Below, piece after piece: positions 9,419-18,458 of a stretch of DNA of 64,000 nucleotides. The stretch lies in contig NZ_JAAOYW010000001.1 of the NCBI RefSeq assembly GCF_011761235.1, forward strand, positions 682,781 to 746,780. The letters run 5' to 3'. Positions within the stretch are counted from its first letter, which is position 1; every line of letters begins with the position of its first letter. Below the pieces are notes generated by a model. The model saw only the letters and a list, made by a program, of their open reading frames with translations. It made no database searches and was not told where the DNA came from. The stretch is from Frigoribacterium faeni (lineage in GTDB: Bacteria > Actinomycetota > Actinomycetes > Actinomycetales > Microbacteriaceae). Made by a program: the position numbers and the translations under genes.

Positions 9419-9598
9419 GTGCGCAAATTCCTTTTCAACGGAGCGATCATCAGCTCGCTCTTCTCGGGCGTCAGCCTGCTCAAGAGCCTCAGCGCGGGGC
9501 CCCGCGACTGGCGACTGCTGCTCACCGCCGTCGCGTGGGCGGCGACGACCGCGATCGCGGTCGGCAACGTCGTCGAGGCCGCGAACCAGGACGACTGA
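9419..9598 (+). CDS. Small membrane protein of unknown function
   Basis: A 59-residue reading frame with GTG start, AGGAGA 6 bp upstream and a plausible TACGGT -10 at 9386-9391. The product begins with a charged RKFLF, has a hydrophobic stretch around residues 8-21 and a second at 35-53 separated by a GPRDW turn, and ends in NQDD, so two short membrane helices are likely. It is followed at once by a strong hairpin terminator. I do not recognise a family. Codon use (strong third-position GC) and the control signals support it being real. Confidence 0.65.
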   Translation: MRKFLFNGAIISSLFSGVSLLKSLSAGPRDWRLLLTAVAWAATTAIAVGNVVEAANQDD

Positions 9599-9637
9599 CC
9601 GCGGTCCCCTCGTCGGCCTCCGGGCCGGCGGCCGGCA

Positions 9638-9678
9638 CGAAGGAGGCGCGTCCCCGGACAGGGGGCGCGCCTCCTTCG
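9638..9678. terminator. Bidirectional hairpin terminator, 13-bp perfect stem
   Basis: Arms CGAAGGAGGCGCG (9638-9650) and its exact complement (9666-9678) enclose a 15-base loop, between the 59-residue gene and the convergent MscS gene. No U-tract follows. The arms contain the recurring GGAGGCGCG motif in both orientations. Confidence 0.7.
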
Positions 9679-9737
9679 TCTGCCGGGGCCCGTGCCGGTG
9701 AGGGCGACGGCACCGGGCACGGTCCGACGAGCAGGGC

Positions 9738-11003
9738 TCAGCGGTCGCCTCCACCGCCCCGTCCGCCGTCGAAGCCCTCGTCGACGCGGGGGTCGCTCTC
9801 GTGCTCGGCGCCCATCGTCGCCGCGTAGGGCCGCGGCTCGGGCGCGGCGTCGCGCTGGATCGGGATGGCCTGCGTGAACAGCTGCGTGCGCTCCGACCCG
9901 GCGTTCTCGCCCGAGAAGAGGCCGCCCGAGTCCGACGTCGAGCGGGCGGGGCGACGCGTCTCGGGCTCGGCCTCGACCGTCTGCACCCGCGTGCGGGGCA
10001 CGGCCTGGGGCGAGACGCGGTGCAGCCACGAGACCAGGTCCTCGCGCACCAGGCAGCGCAGGTCGAAGAGCGTGCCGGCGTCCTTCGCCGTGACCAGCAC
10101 GCGCACGCGGACCCATCCCCCGGTGGCGTCCGTGACCTGCAGCACCTTCGTGCGCCGGTCCCACAGGTCGGTGCCGGCGAGGATCCGGTCGAGCTCGGCG
10201 CGCATCGCGCCCGGGTCGACGCGCCAGTCGAGGTCGAGCTCGACCGCGCCCAGCAGCTCGCTGTTGCGGCGGGTCCAGTTCTCGAACGGCGTGGTGGTGA
10301 AGTAGGTCGAGGGCAGCACGAGACGGCGGTCGTCCCAGATGTGCACGACGACGTACGACAGCGTGATCTCCTCGATCAGGCCCCACTGGCCCTCCACCAC
10401 CACGACGTCGTCGATGCGGATGGCGTCGCTGAAGGCGAGCTGGATCCCGGCGAACACGTTGGCGAGGGTCGACTGCGCGGCGAGGCCCGCCACGACGGAG
10501 ACGAGGCCGGCGCTCGCGAGCACGCTCGCCCCCACCGCCTCGACGCCGGGGAACCCGAGCAGGACGGCCCCGGCGGCGATGACCACGACGACGACCATCG
10601 TCAGGCGGCGCAGGATCAGCACCTGCGTGCGCACGCGCCTCGCCACGCGGTTGTCGGCGGTGTCGACCCGGTAGCGGGCGAGCCCCAGGTCCTCGAAGAA
10701 GAGCGCGAGGGCGCCGACGAACCAGGCGACGACGACGATGACGGCACACCGGAACAGCTGCGAGACCGCTTCTTCACCCGCCCACGGCGAGCCGAGCAGG
10801 GCAGGCAGGGAGGTGCGGAGCGCGATCGTGAGGAGCACGACGAGCAGCGTCCACCGGAACGGGCGGCGCATGCGCTCGACGAGCGCCTTCGCCCAGTCCT
10901 TCCTCTTGGCGACGATGCCGACGACGAGGCCGACCACGGCCGAGACGACGAAGGTGAGCAGGACCGCCGCGGCGACCGAGACGAGCAACTGGATCCAGGG
11001 CAT
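9738..11003 (-). CDS. MscS family mechanosensitive ion channel
   Basis: Tension-gated channel that releases solutes on hypo-osmotic shock. The 421-residue protein has four or so N-terminal membrane helices, then the pore helix and beta domain typical of MscS (GLAAQSTLANVFAGIQLAFS, then IDDVVVVEGQWGLIEEITL), a cytosolic alpha/beta part with NWTRRNSELLG, and a long low-complexity polar tail of about 90 residues that is probably disordered. The ATG at 11003 is preferred: CAGGGT lies 6 bp upstream. A GTG at 11030 would add nine residues. It opposes a hydrolase gene whose promoter lies in the same spacer. Confidence 0.9.
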   Translation of the reverse strand: MPWIQLLVSVAAAVLLTFVVSAVVGLVVGIVAKRKDWAKALVERMRRPFRWTLLVVLLTIALRTSLPALLGSPWAGEEAVSQLFRCAVIVVVAWFVGALALFFEDLGLARYRVDTADNRVARRVRTQVLILRRLTMVVVVVIAAGAVLLGFPGVEAVGASVLASAGLVSVVAGLAAQSTLANVFAGIQLAFSDAIRIDDVVVVEGQWGLIEEITLSYVVVHIWDDRRLVLPSTYFTTTPFENWTRRNSELLGAVELDLDWRVDPGAMRAELDRILAGTDLWDRRTKVLQVTDATGGWVRVRVLVTAKDAGTLFDLRCLVREDLVSWLHRVSPQAVPRTRVQTVEAEPETRRPARSTSDSGGLFSGENAGSERTQLFTQAIPIQRDAAPEPRPYAATMGAEHESDPRVDEGFDGGRGGGGDR

Positions 11004-11009
11004 CCGTCC

Positions 11010-11015
11010 ACCCTG
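11010..11015 (-). promoter_or_regulatory. -10 hexamer CAGGGT for the MscS gene
   Basis: Minus-strand CAGGGT is 6 bp before the ATG at 11003, predicting a leaderless message. Weak match, but it agrees with the spacing seen at many starts in this window. Confidence 0.35.
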
Positions 11016-11052
11016 TCGCACGAGGTGCACGCGCGTCCGGCCCCGGCGGCGT

Positions 11053-11058
11053 CAGACT
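11053..11058 (+). promoter_or_regulatory. -10 hexamer CAGACT, leaderless start
   Basis: CAGACT lies 6 bp before the GTG at 11065; no Shine-Dalgarno is present. Confidence 0.4.
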
Positions 11059-11064
11059 GGGACC

Positions 11065-11892
11065 GTGAGTCGATCCACAGGTTCCCGTCACGACGACGCC
11101 ACGTCCGCGTCACCTGCCCGACGCCGGGCGTCGCCCCGCAGCCGCACGCGTCGGGTGCTGAAGGGCGTCGCCCTCGGCCTCTTCGCCGTCGTGGTGCTGG
11201 CCGCGACCGGCTTCTTCACGTGGGCGAAGACGCCCATGGCGGCCACCGCCTCCTCGCTCGCCGCCGTCGCGGACGATCCCCGGGTCGCCGTCGTCGACCG
11301 GCCCGACGTCGTGGTCATGCGGCCGGCACGGACCGTGGCCCTCGACCAGGGCCTCGTCTTCGTGGCCGGCGCGCGCGTCGACCCTCAGGCGTACGAGCAG
11401 GTGCTCGCCGGGCTCGTCGCGACCGGCGTGACGGTCGTCGTCGAGCGCCCGGTGCTCGGCTTCGGGATCCTCGACCCGCGTCCGCTCGACCACTTCACCG
11501 ACCTCGCGCCCGAGGTGACGACCTGGGCCGTCGGCGGGCACTCCCTCGGCGGGGTGCGTGCCTGTCGCTACGCCGCGGACGACCCTGCCGTCGACGGCCT
11601 CGTGCTCTTCGGCTCGTACTGCGCGACGACCGACCTCTCCGGTCGCGACGACCTGCCGGTGCTGAGCCTCGGCGGCGGCGAGGACGGCCTGAGCACGCCC
11701 GCCGACCTCGAGCGGCACCGCGACATGCTGCCGGCGGACGCGACGGTCGTCGAGATCCCCGGCCTCGCCCACGCCCAGTTCGGCAGCTACGGAGAGCAGC
11801 CGGGCGACGGCCGGCCGACCATCGACGACGAGGAGGCGCGGGCCCGGATCGACCGGGAGCTCACGTCGTTCTTCGCCGGCGTGGGCGGGTGA
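11065..11892 (+). CDS. Membrane-anchored alpha/beta hydrolase
   Basis: A 275-residue protein with a basic N-terminus, one membrane anchor at about 33-54, and an extracytoplasmic alpha/beta-hydrolase domain. The nucleophile elbow is GGHSLGG with Ser160; an acid candidate is in GGGEDGLS and a His candidate in GLAHAQFG. Family members are carboxylesterases or dienelactone-hydrolase-like enzymes; the substrate is unknown. GTG start follows CAGACT by 6 bp. Three 16-17 bp imperfect direct repeats start directly after its stop codon. Confidence 0.75.
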   Translation: MSRSTGSRHDDATSASPARRRASPRSRTRRVLKGVALGLFAVVVLAATGFFTWAKTPMAATASSLAAVADDPRVAVVDRPDVVVMRPARTVALDQGLVFVAGARVDPQAYEQVLAGLVATGVTVVVERPVLGFGILDPRPLDHFTDLAPEVTTWAVGGHSLGGVRACRYAADDPAVDGLVLFGSYCATTDLSGRDDLPVLSLGGGEDGLSTPADLERHRDMLPADATVVEIPGLAHAQFGSYGEQPGDGRPTIDDEEARARIDRELTSFFAGVGG

Positions 11893-11899
11893 CGCCGGC

Positions 11900-11949
11900 T
11901 CAGACGGGCGCCCGGTCAGACGGGGTGCTCGCTCAGACGGAGCGCTTGC
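11900..11949. repeat. Three 16-17 bp imperfect direct repeats
   Basis: Units beginning TCAGACGG start at 11900, 11916 and 11933. They fill the spacer between two convergent genes; the third includes the stop codon (TCA on the plus strand) of the 78-residue minus-strand gene. They may reflect local slippage. Confidence 0.55.
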
Positions 11950-12169
11950 GGAGGCGCAGCGCCTCGAGCGCCATGCCCTGCGTGGCGTAGCGACCGACCT
12001 CGTCGCCCCAGGCGGGGTTCGGGCCCTTGATCGCGACGTGCACGCCGCCCTCGTCGCGGACGTGACCGAGCACCCGGTCGGGCGTCGAGACCTGGACGAG
12101 TCCGGCCGAGACGACACGAGTGGTGATGCGCGTGCTGCGGCGGAGGGGCTCGAGGGCGATCGTGGTCAC
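11933..12169 (-). CDS. Conserved-looking small hypothetical protein
   Basis: A 78-residue soluble protein starting at GTG, with AAAGG about 10 bp upstream. The product is basic at the ends (LRRSTRITTR near the start, LRLRKRSV at the end) and has a middle segment HVRDEGGVHVAIKGPNPAWGD that looks like a small beta-rich fold. I do not recognise a family. It sits between the hydrolase and the terminator of the glycine-betaine operon, apparently as a single gene. Confidence 0.55.
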   Translation of the reverse strand: MTTIALEPLRRSTRITTRVVSAGLVQVSTPDRVLGHVRDEGGVHVAIKGPNPAWGDEVGRYATQGMALEALRLRKRSV

Positions 12170-12296
12170 GGGGTGGTGCCTTTCGTGGGGGACATGCGAG
12201 ATTGACGGTACCCGCGCCTCCCCTGTCTTCTCCTGGGGCTCCGCCGTGCGTCCCCGGTGGTCTGACTGTGGGGACGCCTGCGTCGGGGTACGCGGA

Positions 12297-12325
12297 CGCC
12301 CCGCCCGGCAGAGCCGGACGGGGCG
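12297..12325 (-). terminator. Hairpin terminator of the glycine-betaine operon
   Basis: CGCCCCG and CCGGC pair with GCCGG and CGGGGCG across an AGA loop, with one internal mismatch (C/A). It lies about 40 bp after the stop of the substrate-binding protein gene. No U-tract is seen. Confidence 0.6.
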
Positions 12326-12363
12326 AGACAGCGCCCGCGGCAGGCGGGACACAGGGGCGCGGG

Positions 12364-13269
12364 TCAGCGGGTGAGGCCGTCCACGTAGTCCTGGTTGTCG
12401 GCGATCCACGCGTCGACGACCTCGGTGTAGTCGCTGCCGTCGACGCCGCTGTTGAACATGGCGTTCTCGAGCGACGAGAGCGTCTCGGTGTCCATCTCGA
12501 AAGCCTCGAGCCACTCGGTCAGCTGCGGGAAGTCCGTCGTGAAGCTCTTGCCGCCGAACGAGTGGATGCCCTCGGCGTCGCCCAGGGTGCCCTTCGGGTC
12601 GGCGAGGTCCTTGATCGGGAACGCGTCGTAGGCCCAGTGCGGGCTCCACAGCGTCACGGCGATGTCCTCGCCGGCCTCGGTCGCGCTCTTCAGCTCGGTG
12701 AGCATGGCGGCGGTGGACGACGTCTGCAGCTCGAGGGCGTCGATGCCGTAGCCGGGGATGGTCGCGTCCTGCACGGCCGTCGTCAGGCCGGCACCGGGCT
12801 CGATGCCGACGATCGAGCCGCCGAAGAGGTCGGCGTTCGCGTTCAGCTCCTCGATCGAGTCGATCGGGGCGTCGGCGTTCACGGCGACGGCGAGCTTCGC
12901 GTCCTCGTTCCAGGCGCCGAGGTCGGTGAGGTCGTCGCCGTACTCCTCGACGTAGTCCGCGTGGGTGGTCGGCAGCCAGGTGTCGAGCACGACGTCGTAG
13001 TCGTCGGTGGTGAGGCCCGAGTAGACGGGGGCGACGTCGGCCATCTGCAGGTTGACCGTGTACCCCTCGTCCTCGAGCACCGACTTCCAGAGCCAGGAGG
13101 CGGCGATGCCCTCGTCCCAGCCGTTGAAGACGGCGAGCTCGACGACCCCCTGGTCGCCGTTGTCGAGGGTCTCGGCCGACGACGAGCTGCCGGGGGGCGA
13201 GCAGGCCGCGAGGCCGAGGACGGCGGTGGTGCCGAGGGCGAGGGAGGCGGCGATGGTGCGCTTCTTCAT
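12364..13269 (-). CDS. proX: Glycine betaine/proline ABC transporter, substrate-binding lipoprotein
   Basis: Extracytoplasmic receptor for a quaternary-amine osmoprotectant importer. The 301-residue precursor has a lysine-rich start (MKKR), a hydrophobic signal and a lipobox LAAC with Cys23, so the mature protein is lipid-anchored. The OpuAC/ProX-type domain follows (VFNGWDEGIAASWLWK, then TWLPTTHADYV), including Trp residues of the kind that build the betaine-binding aromatic cage. ATG start. It is third in the proV-proW-proX operon, 80 bp after the permease gene, and is followed by a hairpin terminator. Confidence 0.92.
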   Translation of the reverse strand: MKKRTIAASLALGTTAVLGLAACSPPGSSSSAETLDNGDQGVVELAVFNGWDEGIAASWLWKSVLEDEGYTVNLQMADVAPVYSGLTTDDYDVVLDTWLPTTHADYVEEYGDDLTDLGAWNEDAKLAVAVNADAPIDSIEELNANADLFGGSIVGIEPGAGLTTAVQDATIPGYGIDALELQTSSTAAMLTELKSATEAGEDIAVTLWSPHWAYDAFPIKDLADPKGTLGDAEGIHSFGGKSFTTDFPQLTEWLEAFEMDTETLSSLENAMFNSGVDGSDYTEVVDAWIADNQDYVDGLTR

Positions 13270-13349
13270 GGGTGTCCTTCCGGGGACGATGGGTGAGTTC
13301 GAGGTGCTGCTGCTGGTGGCGGCCGTGCGGGGGCCGAGGGGCCGCGGGC

Positions 13350-14303
13350 TCACGCGCCGGCGCCCACGGGGACGGGCCGCTCGGCGTCGGCGGTGCGCGC
13401 CTCCTGGGTGCTCGGCGTCGGCGGGGGAGCGTCGTCCCGGCCGGCGGCGCCGCGGACCGGGCGTCGCCGTGCCCGGCGGTCTGCGCCGAGGGCGGCCGTC
13501 ATCCGGTCGAGGATGATGGCGAGCACGACCACGGAGACGCCGGCCTCCGCCCCGAGCGCGATGTCGATCCGGTTGAGGCTCGCGACGATGTCGCCGCCGA
13601 GCCCGCCCGCACCGACCATGCCTGCGATCACGACCATCGAGAGCGACAGCATGATGACCTGGTTGACGCCCGCCATGATGCTCGGCTTCGCGAGCGGCAG
13701 CTGGATCTGGCGGAGGATGCGCCACGGCGACGAGCCGAACGCGTGGCCCGCCTCCACCACCTCCGTGTCGACGCCGCGGATGCCGAGCTCGGTCAGGCGG
13801 ACGCCGGGGGCCATCGCGAACACGACGGTCGCGACGATGCCGGGGACGACGCCGATGCGGAACAGCAGCAGCGCCGGGATCAGGTAGACGAAGGCGGGCG
13901 TCGTCTGCATGAAGTCGAGCACGGGCCGGATGATCTGAGAGGCCAGCGACGACTTCGCGGCGAGCACACCGAGCGGGATGCTGAGCACGATGGCCACGGC
14001 GCCGGCGACGAGCACCAGGGCGAGGGTCGACATGGCGTTCTCCCACTGCCCGAGGGTGCCGATGAACAGCAGGCCGACCGCCGTGCCGAGGCCGAACTTC
14101 CAGCCCTTCGCGACGAAGGCCAGGGCCGCGACCACGACGACGACCGCCCAGAAGGGAGGCGCGCTGAGGAAGTACTCGACCCACTCGTAGAAGAAGGTCA
14201 CGATCGCGCGGACGACGGAGAAGAAGCCGCCGAGGTGGGTGGTGACCCAGTCGACGACGACGGCGACCGCGTCGCCGAACGGGATGCGCAGGTACTCGTT
14301 CAT
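13350..14303 (-). CDS. proW: Glycine betaine/proline ABC transporter, permease
   Basis: Membrane subunit of the osmoprotectant importer, 317 residues. It has a long N-terminal segment with helices at about 40-60 and 62-85, then the BPD-type permease core with the EAA-loop EAGHAFGSSPWRIL near 205-218 that docks on the ATPase. The C-terminal 50 residues are polar, proline-rich and probably disordered. Its ATG overlaps the stop of the ATPase gene (ATGA). Confidence 0.93.
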   Translation of the reverse strand: MNEYLRIPFGDAVAVVVDWVTTHLGGFFSVVRAIVTFFYEWVEYFLSAPPFWAVVVVVAALAFVAKGWKFGLGTAVGLLFIGTLGQWENAMSTLALVLVAGAVAIVLSIPLGVLAAKSSLASQIIRPVLDFMQTTPAFVYLIPALLLFRIGVVPGIVATVVFAMAPGVRLTELGIRGVDTEVVEAGHAFGSSPWRILRQIQLPLAKPSIMAGVNQVIMLSLSMVVIAGMVGAGGLGGDIVASLNRIDIALGAEAGVSVVVLAIILDRMTAALGADRRARRRPVRGAAGRDDAPPPTPSTQEARTADAERPVPVGAGA

Positions 14304-15604
14304 CGGAGGGCTCCCTCGGTGGTGGCGGTCGGGACCCCGGCAGGCGCGGCGAGCGTCTCGTCGAGCTCGCTCTCGGAGTACCGGGTGACGGGCTCGAGCA
14401 CGGGCACCGGCGAGGTCGACGTGTCGACCCCGCCGAGCGCGGCGAGGAGCGTGACGCGCGGGACGACGCCGACGAGGCGGTCCCGGTCGTCGACGACGGC
14501 GATGGGCAGCGGGCTCTCGACCGCCAGCTCGAAGAGGTCGACGAGGGCGGCGTCGGGGCCCACCTTGGCGAACTCCGCGTCGACGATCGACGCGAGGTCC
14601 GTGTCGGCCGTCTTCACCTGGCGCATGACGTGGCGGTCGCTCACCCAGCCGAGCAGGGTGCGGTCGCGGCCGAGCACGAACAGCGCCGCGGTCTGCAGGT
14701 CGCGCAAGGTGCGCAGGGCGCCTCGCGGGCCGGCCGTCAGCTGCACGACGGCGCGGGCGGGCTCCATCACGCTCGCCGCGGTGAGCACGCGGGCGCGGTC
14801 GACGTCCTGCACGAACTGGGCGACGTAGTCGTTGGCGGGATCCGTGAGGATCTCCTCCGGCGTGCCGATCTGCACGATGCGGCCGTCGCGCATGACGGCG
14901 ATCCGGTCGCCGAGGAACATCGCCTCGTTGAGGTCGTGCGTGATGAAGACGATCGTCTTGCCGAGCGTCGCCTGCAGCTCGAGCAGCTGCTCCTGCATCT
15001 CCCGGCGGATGAGCGGGTCGAGCGCGCTGAACGCCTCGTCCATCAGCAGGATGTCCGTCTCGGCGGCGAGGGCGCGGGCGAGGCCGACGCGCTGCTGCAT
15101 GCCGCCCGACAGCTCGGACGGCAGCTTGTCCTCCCAGCCCCCGAGGCCGACGACGGCCGTCATCTCGCGGGCCTTCGCGAGGCGGTCCGCCTTGCCGACG
15201 CCCTGCACCTCGAGTCCGTAGGCGACGTTGTCGAGCACGGTCCGGTGCGGCAGCAGGGCGAAGTGCTGGAACACCATCGACACGCTCGCCCGGCGCACCT
15301 CGCGGAGGCGCGCGGGCGACACGTCGGAGATGTCGGCCCCCGAGATCTCCACCGAGCCGGCGGTGGGCTCGAGCAGGCCGTTGAGCATCCGGATGAGCGT
15401 CGACTTGCCCGAGCCGGACAGGCCCATCACGACGAAGATCTCGCCCGGCTGCACGTCGAACGACGCGTCGATGACGGCGGCGGTGCCGAGGGAGGCCGCC
15501 TCGGCTCGGGTGGCGCCCGCCTCCAGGCGGGTCACGGCGTCCTGGGGTCGGCGGCCGAACACCTTGTACAGGTTCCGGGCGCGCACGGCTGGTCTGGTGG
15601 TCAC
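14300..15604 (-). CDS. proV: Glycine betaine/proline ABC transporter, ATP-binding protein with CBS domains
   Basis: ATPase of the importer, 434 residues, cytosolic face. Walker A GLSGSGKST is at 61-69, the ABC signature is LSGGMQQRVGLARAL, and Walker B is DILLMDEAFSALD. The C-terminal third carries two CBS-like modules (GWVSDRHVMRQVK; LPIAVVDDRDRLVGVVPRV). In OpuA-type transporters CBS domains sense ionic strength and in some species c-di-AMP; that role here is inferred. GTG start with GGAG 7 bp upstream. First gene of the operon; the long upstream spacer should hold its promoter. Confidence 0.94.
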   Translation of the reverse strand: MTTRPAVRARNLYKVFGRRPQDAVTRLEAGATRAEAASLGTAAVIDASFDVQPGEIFVVMGLSGSGKSTLIRMLNGLLEPTAGSVEISGADISDVSPARLREVRRASVSMVFQHFALLPHRTVLDNVAYGLEVQGVGKADRLAKAREMTAVVGLGGWEDKLPSELSGGMQQRVGLARALAAETDILLMDEAFSALDPLIRREMQEQLLELQATLGKTIVFITHDLNEAMFLGDRIAVMRDGRIVQIGTPEEILTDPANDYVAQFVQDVDRARVLTAASVMEPARAVVQLTAGPRGALRTLRDLQTAALFVLGRDRTLLGWVSDRHVMRQVKTADTDLASIVDAEFAKVGPDAALVDLFELAVESPLPIAVVDDRDRLVGVVPRVTLLAALGGVDTSTSPVPVLEPVTRYSESELDETLAAPAGVPTATTEGALR

Positions 15605-16099
15605 GATGTCTCCATGCGCACGCCGACACGGGCGTCCGGCCGCTCGGGCCGGAGCCGTCGGCGGCGTCCAGGTCGGGCGGACGGGTCGACGGCGCGTGCG
15701 GGACGGACGGGCTCAAGCGGCGCGTGACCGGCGTCGTGCCTGGTCTGCCTCGCGAACCCGTACCCTGCTGGGCCGGTCACGGGACCGGCACCGGCGCCAC
15801 CAGACCGTACGACGGCCGGGCCCGTGGCGGGAGCCGGCGGACGTCGCGTCCTGATGATGACGGACCCGAGCTAACGGGTCGCCCCGACGGTAGCGCGGAC
15901 GACACGTGACGACCAACTCGGGACCCCCTCGCCGGGCCCGGCCGCCGACCCGCGTGACGGCGTGTCGCCCGGACCTGCGGGGTTCTCGATCGAGACGCCA
16001 TCGTTACAGAGCCTGCACGGCCGGGCCGGCGCCTCCTCGGTCTGCGCGCACCGGCCACGGGAGGTGCGCATCGTGCACCGAGAGGTCTACGGTCGGTCC
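15605..16099. other. 495-bp spacer between divergent operons
   Basis: No credible coding region is seen. The spacer should contain the promoters of the glycine-betaine operon (leftward) and the amino-acid permease (rightward). It contains a 6-bp inverted repeat GACCCG-N6-CGGGTC (15863-15880) and a shorter CCGGTC/GACCGG pair near 15775. I could not recognise any riboswitch, and no -35/-10 pair stands out. Confidence 0.5.
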
Positions 16100-17647
16100 A
16101 TGACGAGTCCCTCGAACGAGGGCGGCCGCGGCGCCGCCCCCGACCACGTCCCCCAGGATTTCTCGCACGAGCAGGAGGGGTTCCACCAGGGCCTCAAGCC
16201 GCGCCAGCTGCAGATGATCGCGATCGGCGGGGCCATCGGCACCGGGTTGTTCCTCGGCGCCGGCGGCCGTCTCGCCTCGGCGGGCCCGGCCCTCGCGATC
16301 GTCTTCGCCGTGTGCGGCGTGTTCGCCTTCTTCATCCTCCGCGCGCTCGGCGAGCTCGTGCTGCACCGCCCCTCCTCGGGGTCGTTCGTGTCGTACGCGC
16401 GCGAGTTCTTCGGCGAGAAGGCCGCCTACGCCGCCGGCTGGATGTACTTCCTGAACTGGGCGATGACGGCCATCGTCGACGTCACCGCGGTGGCGCTCTA
16501 CCTGCACTACTGGAGCGCGTTCACCTCGGCGCCCGACTGGCTGCTCGCCCTCGTGGCCCTCGCCGTCGTCCTGTCGGTGAACCTGCTCGCGGTCAAGGTG
16601 TTCGGCGAGATGGAGTTCTGGTTCGCCATCATCAAGGTGGCGGCCCTCGTGGTCTTCCTCGTGGTGGGGGTCGTCTGGCTGGCGGCCTCGTTCCCCGTCA
16701 CGAGCGGCGGCGAGGCCGTCGAGACCGGCTGGTCGCTCGTGGCGGCGTCGGGCATCCTGCCGAACGGCCTCCTGCCGGCGGTCATCGTCGTGCAGGGCGT
16801 GGTCTTCGCCTACGCCGCGATCGAGCTGGTCGGCACCGCCTCCGGCGAGACGCAGCACCCCGAGAAGGTTGTGCCCCGCGCCATCAACACCGTCATCATC
16901 CGCATCGCCGTGTTCTACGTCGGCAGCCTCGTGCTGCTGTCGCTGCTGCTGCCCTACACCTCGTACGAGGCGGGCCAGAGCCCGTTCGTCACGTTCTTCA
17001 GCAGCATCGGCAACCCGCAGGTCGGCGAGGTCGCCGGCTCGATCATGAACTTCGTCGTCGTCACCGCCGCGCTGTCGAGCCTGAACGCCGGGCTGTACTC
17101 GACGGGCCGGGTGCTGCACTCGATGGGCATGAACGGCTCGGCGCCGACCTTCACCACGAAGATGTCCAAGGGCGGCGTGCCGTTCGGCGGCATCCTGCTC
17201 ACGGCGAGCATCACCCTGCTCGGCGTCGGGCTCAACGCCGTCGTCGGGGCGACCACCGCCTTCGAGATCGTGCTGAACATCGCGTCGCTCGGCATCCTCA
17301 CCGCGTGGGGCACGATCATCCTCTGCCAGATGCGCCTGCGCCGGTGGGCGAAGGAGGGCAAGGCCGAGGAGCCCTCGTTCCGGCTCCCGGGCGCACCCGT
17401 GACGAGCTACCTGACGCTGGCGTTCCTGCTCGCGGTCGTGGTGCTGATGGCCGTCGACTGGCCGATCGGCTCGATCACGGTCATGTCGCTCGTCGTCATC
17501 ATCCCGCTGCTCGTGCTCGGCTGGCACCTGCAGCGCGACCGCATCCTGGCCGCGGCGCGCCTGCGCGAGGGCATGACGGGCCCGTACCCGGTGACGGGTC
17601 GCGACCCGTCGTCGCAGCGGCCGCGCGACGACGGCCCGCGCAGCTAG
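16100..17647 (+). CDS. Amino-acid permease, APC superfamily
   Basis: A 515-residue proton-coupled amino-acid importer of the AAT family (GABA, aromatic or basic amino-acid type). The cytosolic N-terminus leads into [19 protein letters not shown], the consensus first helix, followed by about eleven further membrane helices and a polar tail. Substrate specificity cannot be read. The ATG has AGAGGT only at 13 bp, whereas an in-frame GTG at 16073 has GGGAGGT at ideal spacing, so the true protein may carry nine more residues. It is transcribed away from the glycine-betaine operon. Confidence 0.9.
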   Translation: MTSPSNEGGRGAAPDHVPQDFSHEQEGFHQGLKPRQLQMIAIGGAIGTGLFLGAGGRLASAGPALAIVFAVCGVFAFFILRALGELVLHRPSSGSFVSYAREFFGEKAAYAAGWMYFLNWAMTAIVDVTAVALYLHYWSAFTSAPDWLLALVALAVVLSVNLLAVKVFGEMEFWFAIIKVAALVVFLVVGVVWLAASFPVTSGGEAVETGWSLVAASGILPNGLLPAVIVVQGVVFAYAAIELVGTASGETQHPEKVVPRAINTVIIRIAVFYVGSLVLLSLLLPYTSYEAGQSPFVTFFSSIGNPQVGEVAGSIMNFVVVTAALSSLNAGLYSTGRVLHSMGMNGSAPTFTTKMSKGGVPFGGILLTASITLLGVGLNAVVGATTAFEIVLNIASLGILTAWGTIILCQMRLRRWAKEGKAEEPSFRLPGAPVTSYLTLAFLLAVVVLMAVDWPIGSITVMSLVVIIPLLVLGWHLQRDRILAAARLREGMTGPYPVTGRDPSSQRPRDDGPRS

Positions 17648-17681
17648 GTCGGGGTCAGGAGCCGAGGAGGCGCGTCCGCGG

Positions 17682-18458
17682 TCAGAAGAGCGGCCACGGC
17701 ACGGCGGGCGCCCGCCCCTCGGGCTCGGGGAACACGCCCCGCGTCCGCAGGCGCTCGCAGCGGGCGGCGAGCGCCGTGAGCTCGGCCTCGGTGACGAGCG
17801 GGGCGAGCGCCGCGCCGAGGTCGCCCGTGAGCCGCTGCTCGACACGGGCCACCCCGTCGAGCTCGTCGGCGCTCAGCGGCTCGCCCGCCCAGCCCCAGAG
17901 CACGGTGCGGAGCTTGTGCTCGGCGTGGAGGGTGAGGCCGTGGTCGACCCCGTGGCGGTGCCCGCCCGGCATGGCGAGCACGTGGGCGCCCTTGCGGTCG
18001 GCGTTGTTGACGAGCACGTCGAAGACCGCCATGCGCCGCAGCGCCGTCGTGTCCTCGTGCACGAGCGCCACCGGCTCGTCGTCCTCGTCGAGCCCCTCGA
18101 GCACCGTGCGCCAGCCCTCGTCGGGCACGTCGGCGGAGGGCAGCAGGTCGACCGCGTCCTGGTCGGGGTCGACGTCGCACCAGAGCTGGACCATGCCCCG
18201 GCCGAGCGGGCCGTCGCGCAGCCAGGTGCGGGGCACGACGTCCCAGCCGAGGGCCTCGGACACGTGCCAGGCGGCGACCTCACGCGACGCGAGGTCGCCG
18301 TCGGGGAAGTCCCAGAGCGGGCGTTCGCCGTCGACGGGCTTGTAGACGACGACCACGCCGTCGACCTCGCCGACGAAGGTCGCGTTGGAGGCGGTGGTCA
18401 CCCGGCCCGTGAGCGTCAGCTCCCCCGTCACCAGGTCGGGCGCGGGCCCCGTGGTCAC
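17682..18458 (-). CDS. SCO1664 family protein (PI3/4-kinase-like fold)
   Basis: A 258-residue protein of an actinobacterial family distantly related to lipid/protein kinase folds. Kinase-like features are visible: a beta-rich N-lobe with VVYKPVDGERPLWDFPDG near 35-55 (a Lys candidate for ATP), the HVSEALGW helix, and a catalytic-type segment VFDVLVNNADRKGAHVL, followed by HGVDHGLTLH near 180 that could bind metal. The function is unknown. Its ATG overlaps the stop of the DUF3090 gene by 4 bp. In mycobacteria I recall the same three families side by side (Rv2133c-Rv2135c). Confidence 0.82.
   Translation of the reverse strand: MTTGPAPDLVTGELTLTGRVTTASNATFVGEVDGVVVVYKPVDGERPLWDFPDGDLASREVAAWHVSEALGWDVVPRTWLRDGPLGRGMVQLWCDVDPDQDAVDLLPSADVPDEGWRTVLEGLDEDDEPVALVHEDTTALRRMAVFDVLVNNADRKGAHVLAMPGGHRHGVDHGLTLHAEHKLRTVLWGWAGEPLSADELDGVARVEQRLTGDLGAALAPLVTEAELTALAARCERLRTRGVFPEPEGRAPAVPWPLF

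Noticed and set aside
15840-15960. Possible ydaO (c-di-AMP) riboswitch before the glycine-betaine operon or permease
   Set aside because: A GAGCTAAC word and an inverted repeat caught my eye, but the conserved riboswitch helices could not be found on either strand. An Infernal search would decide.
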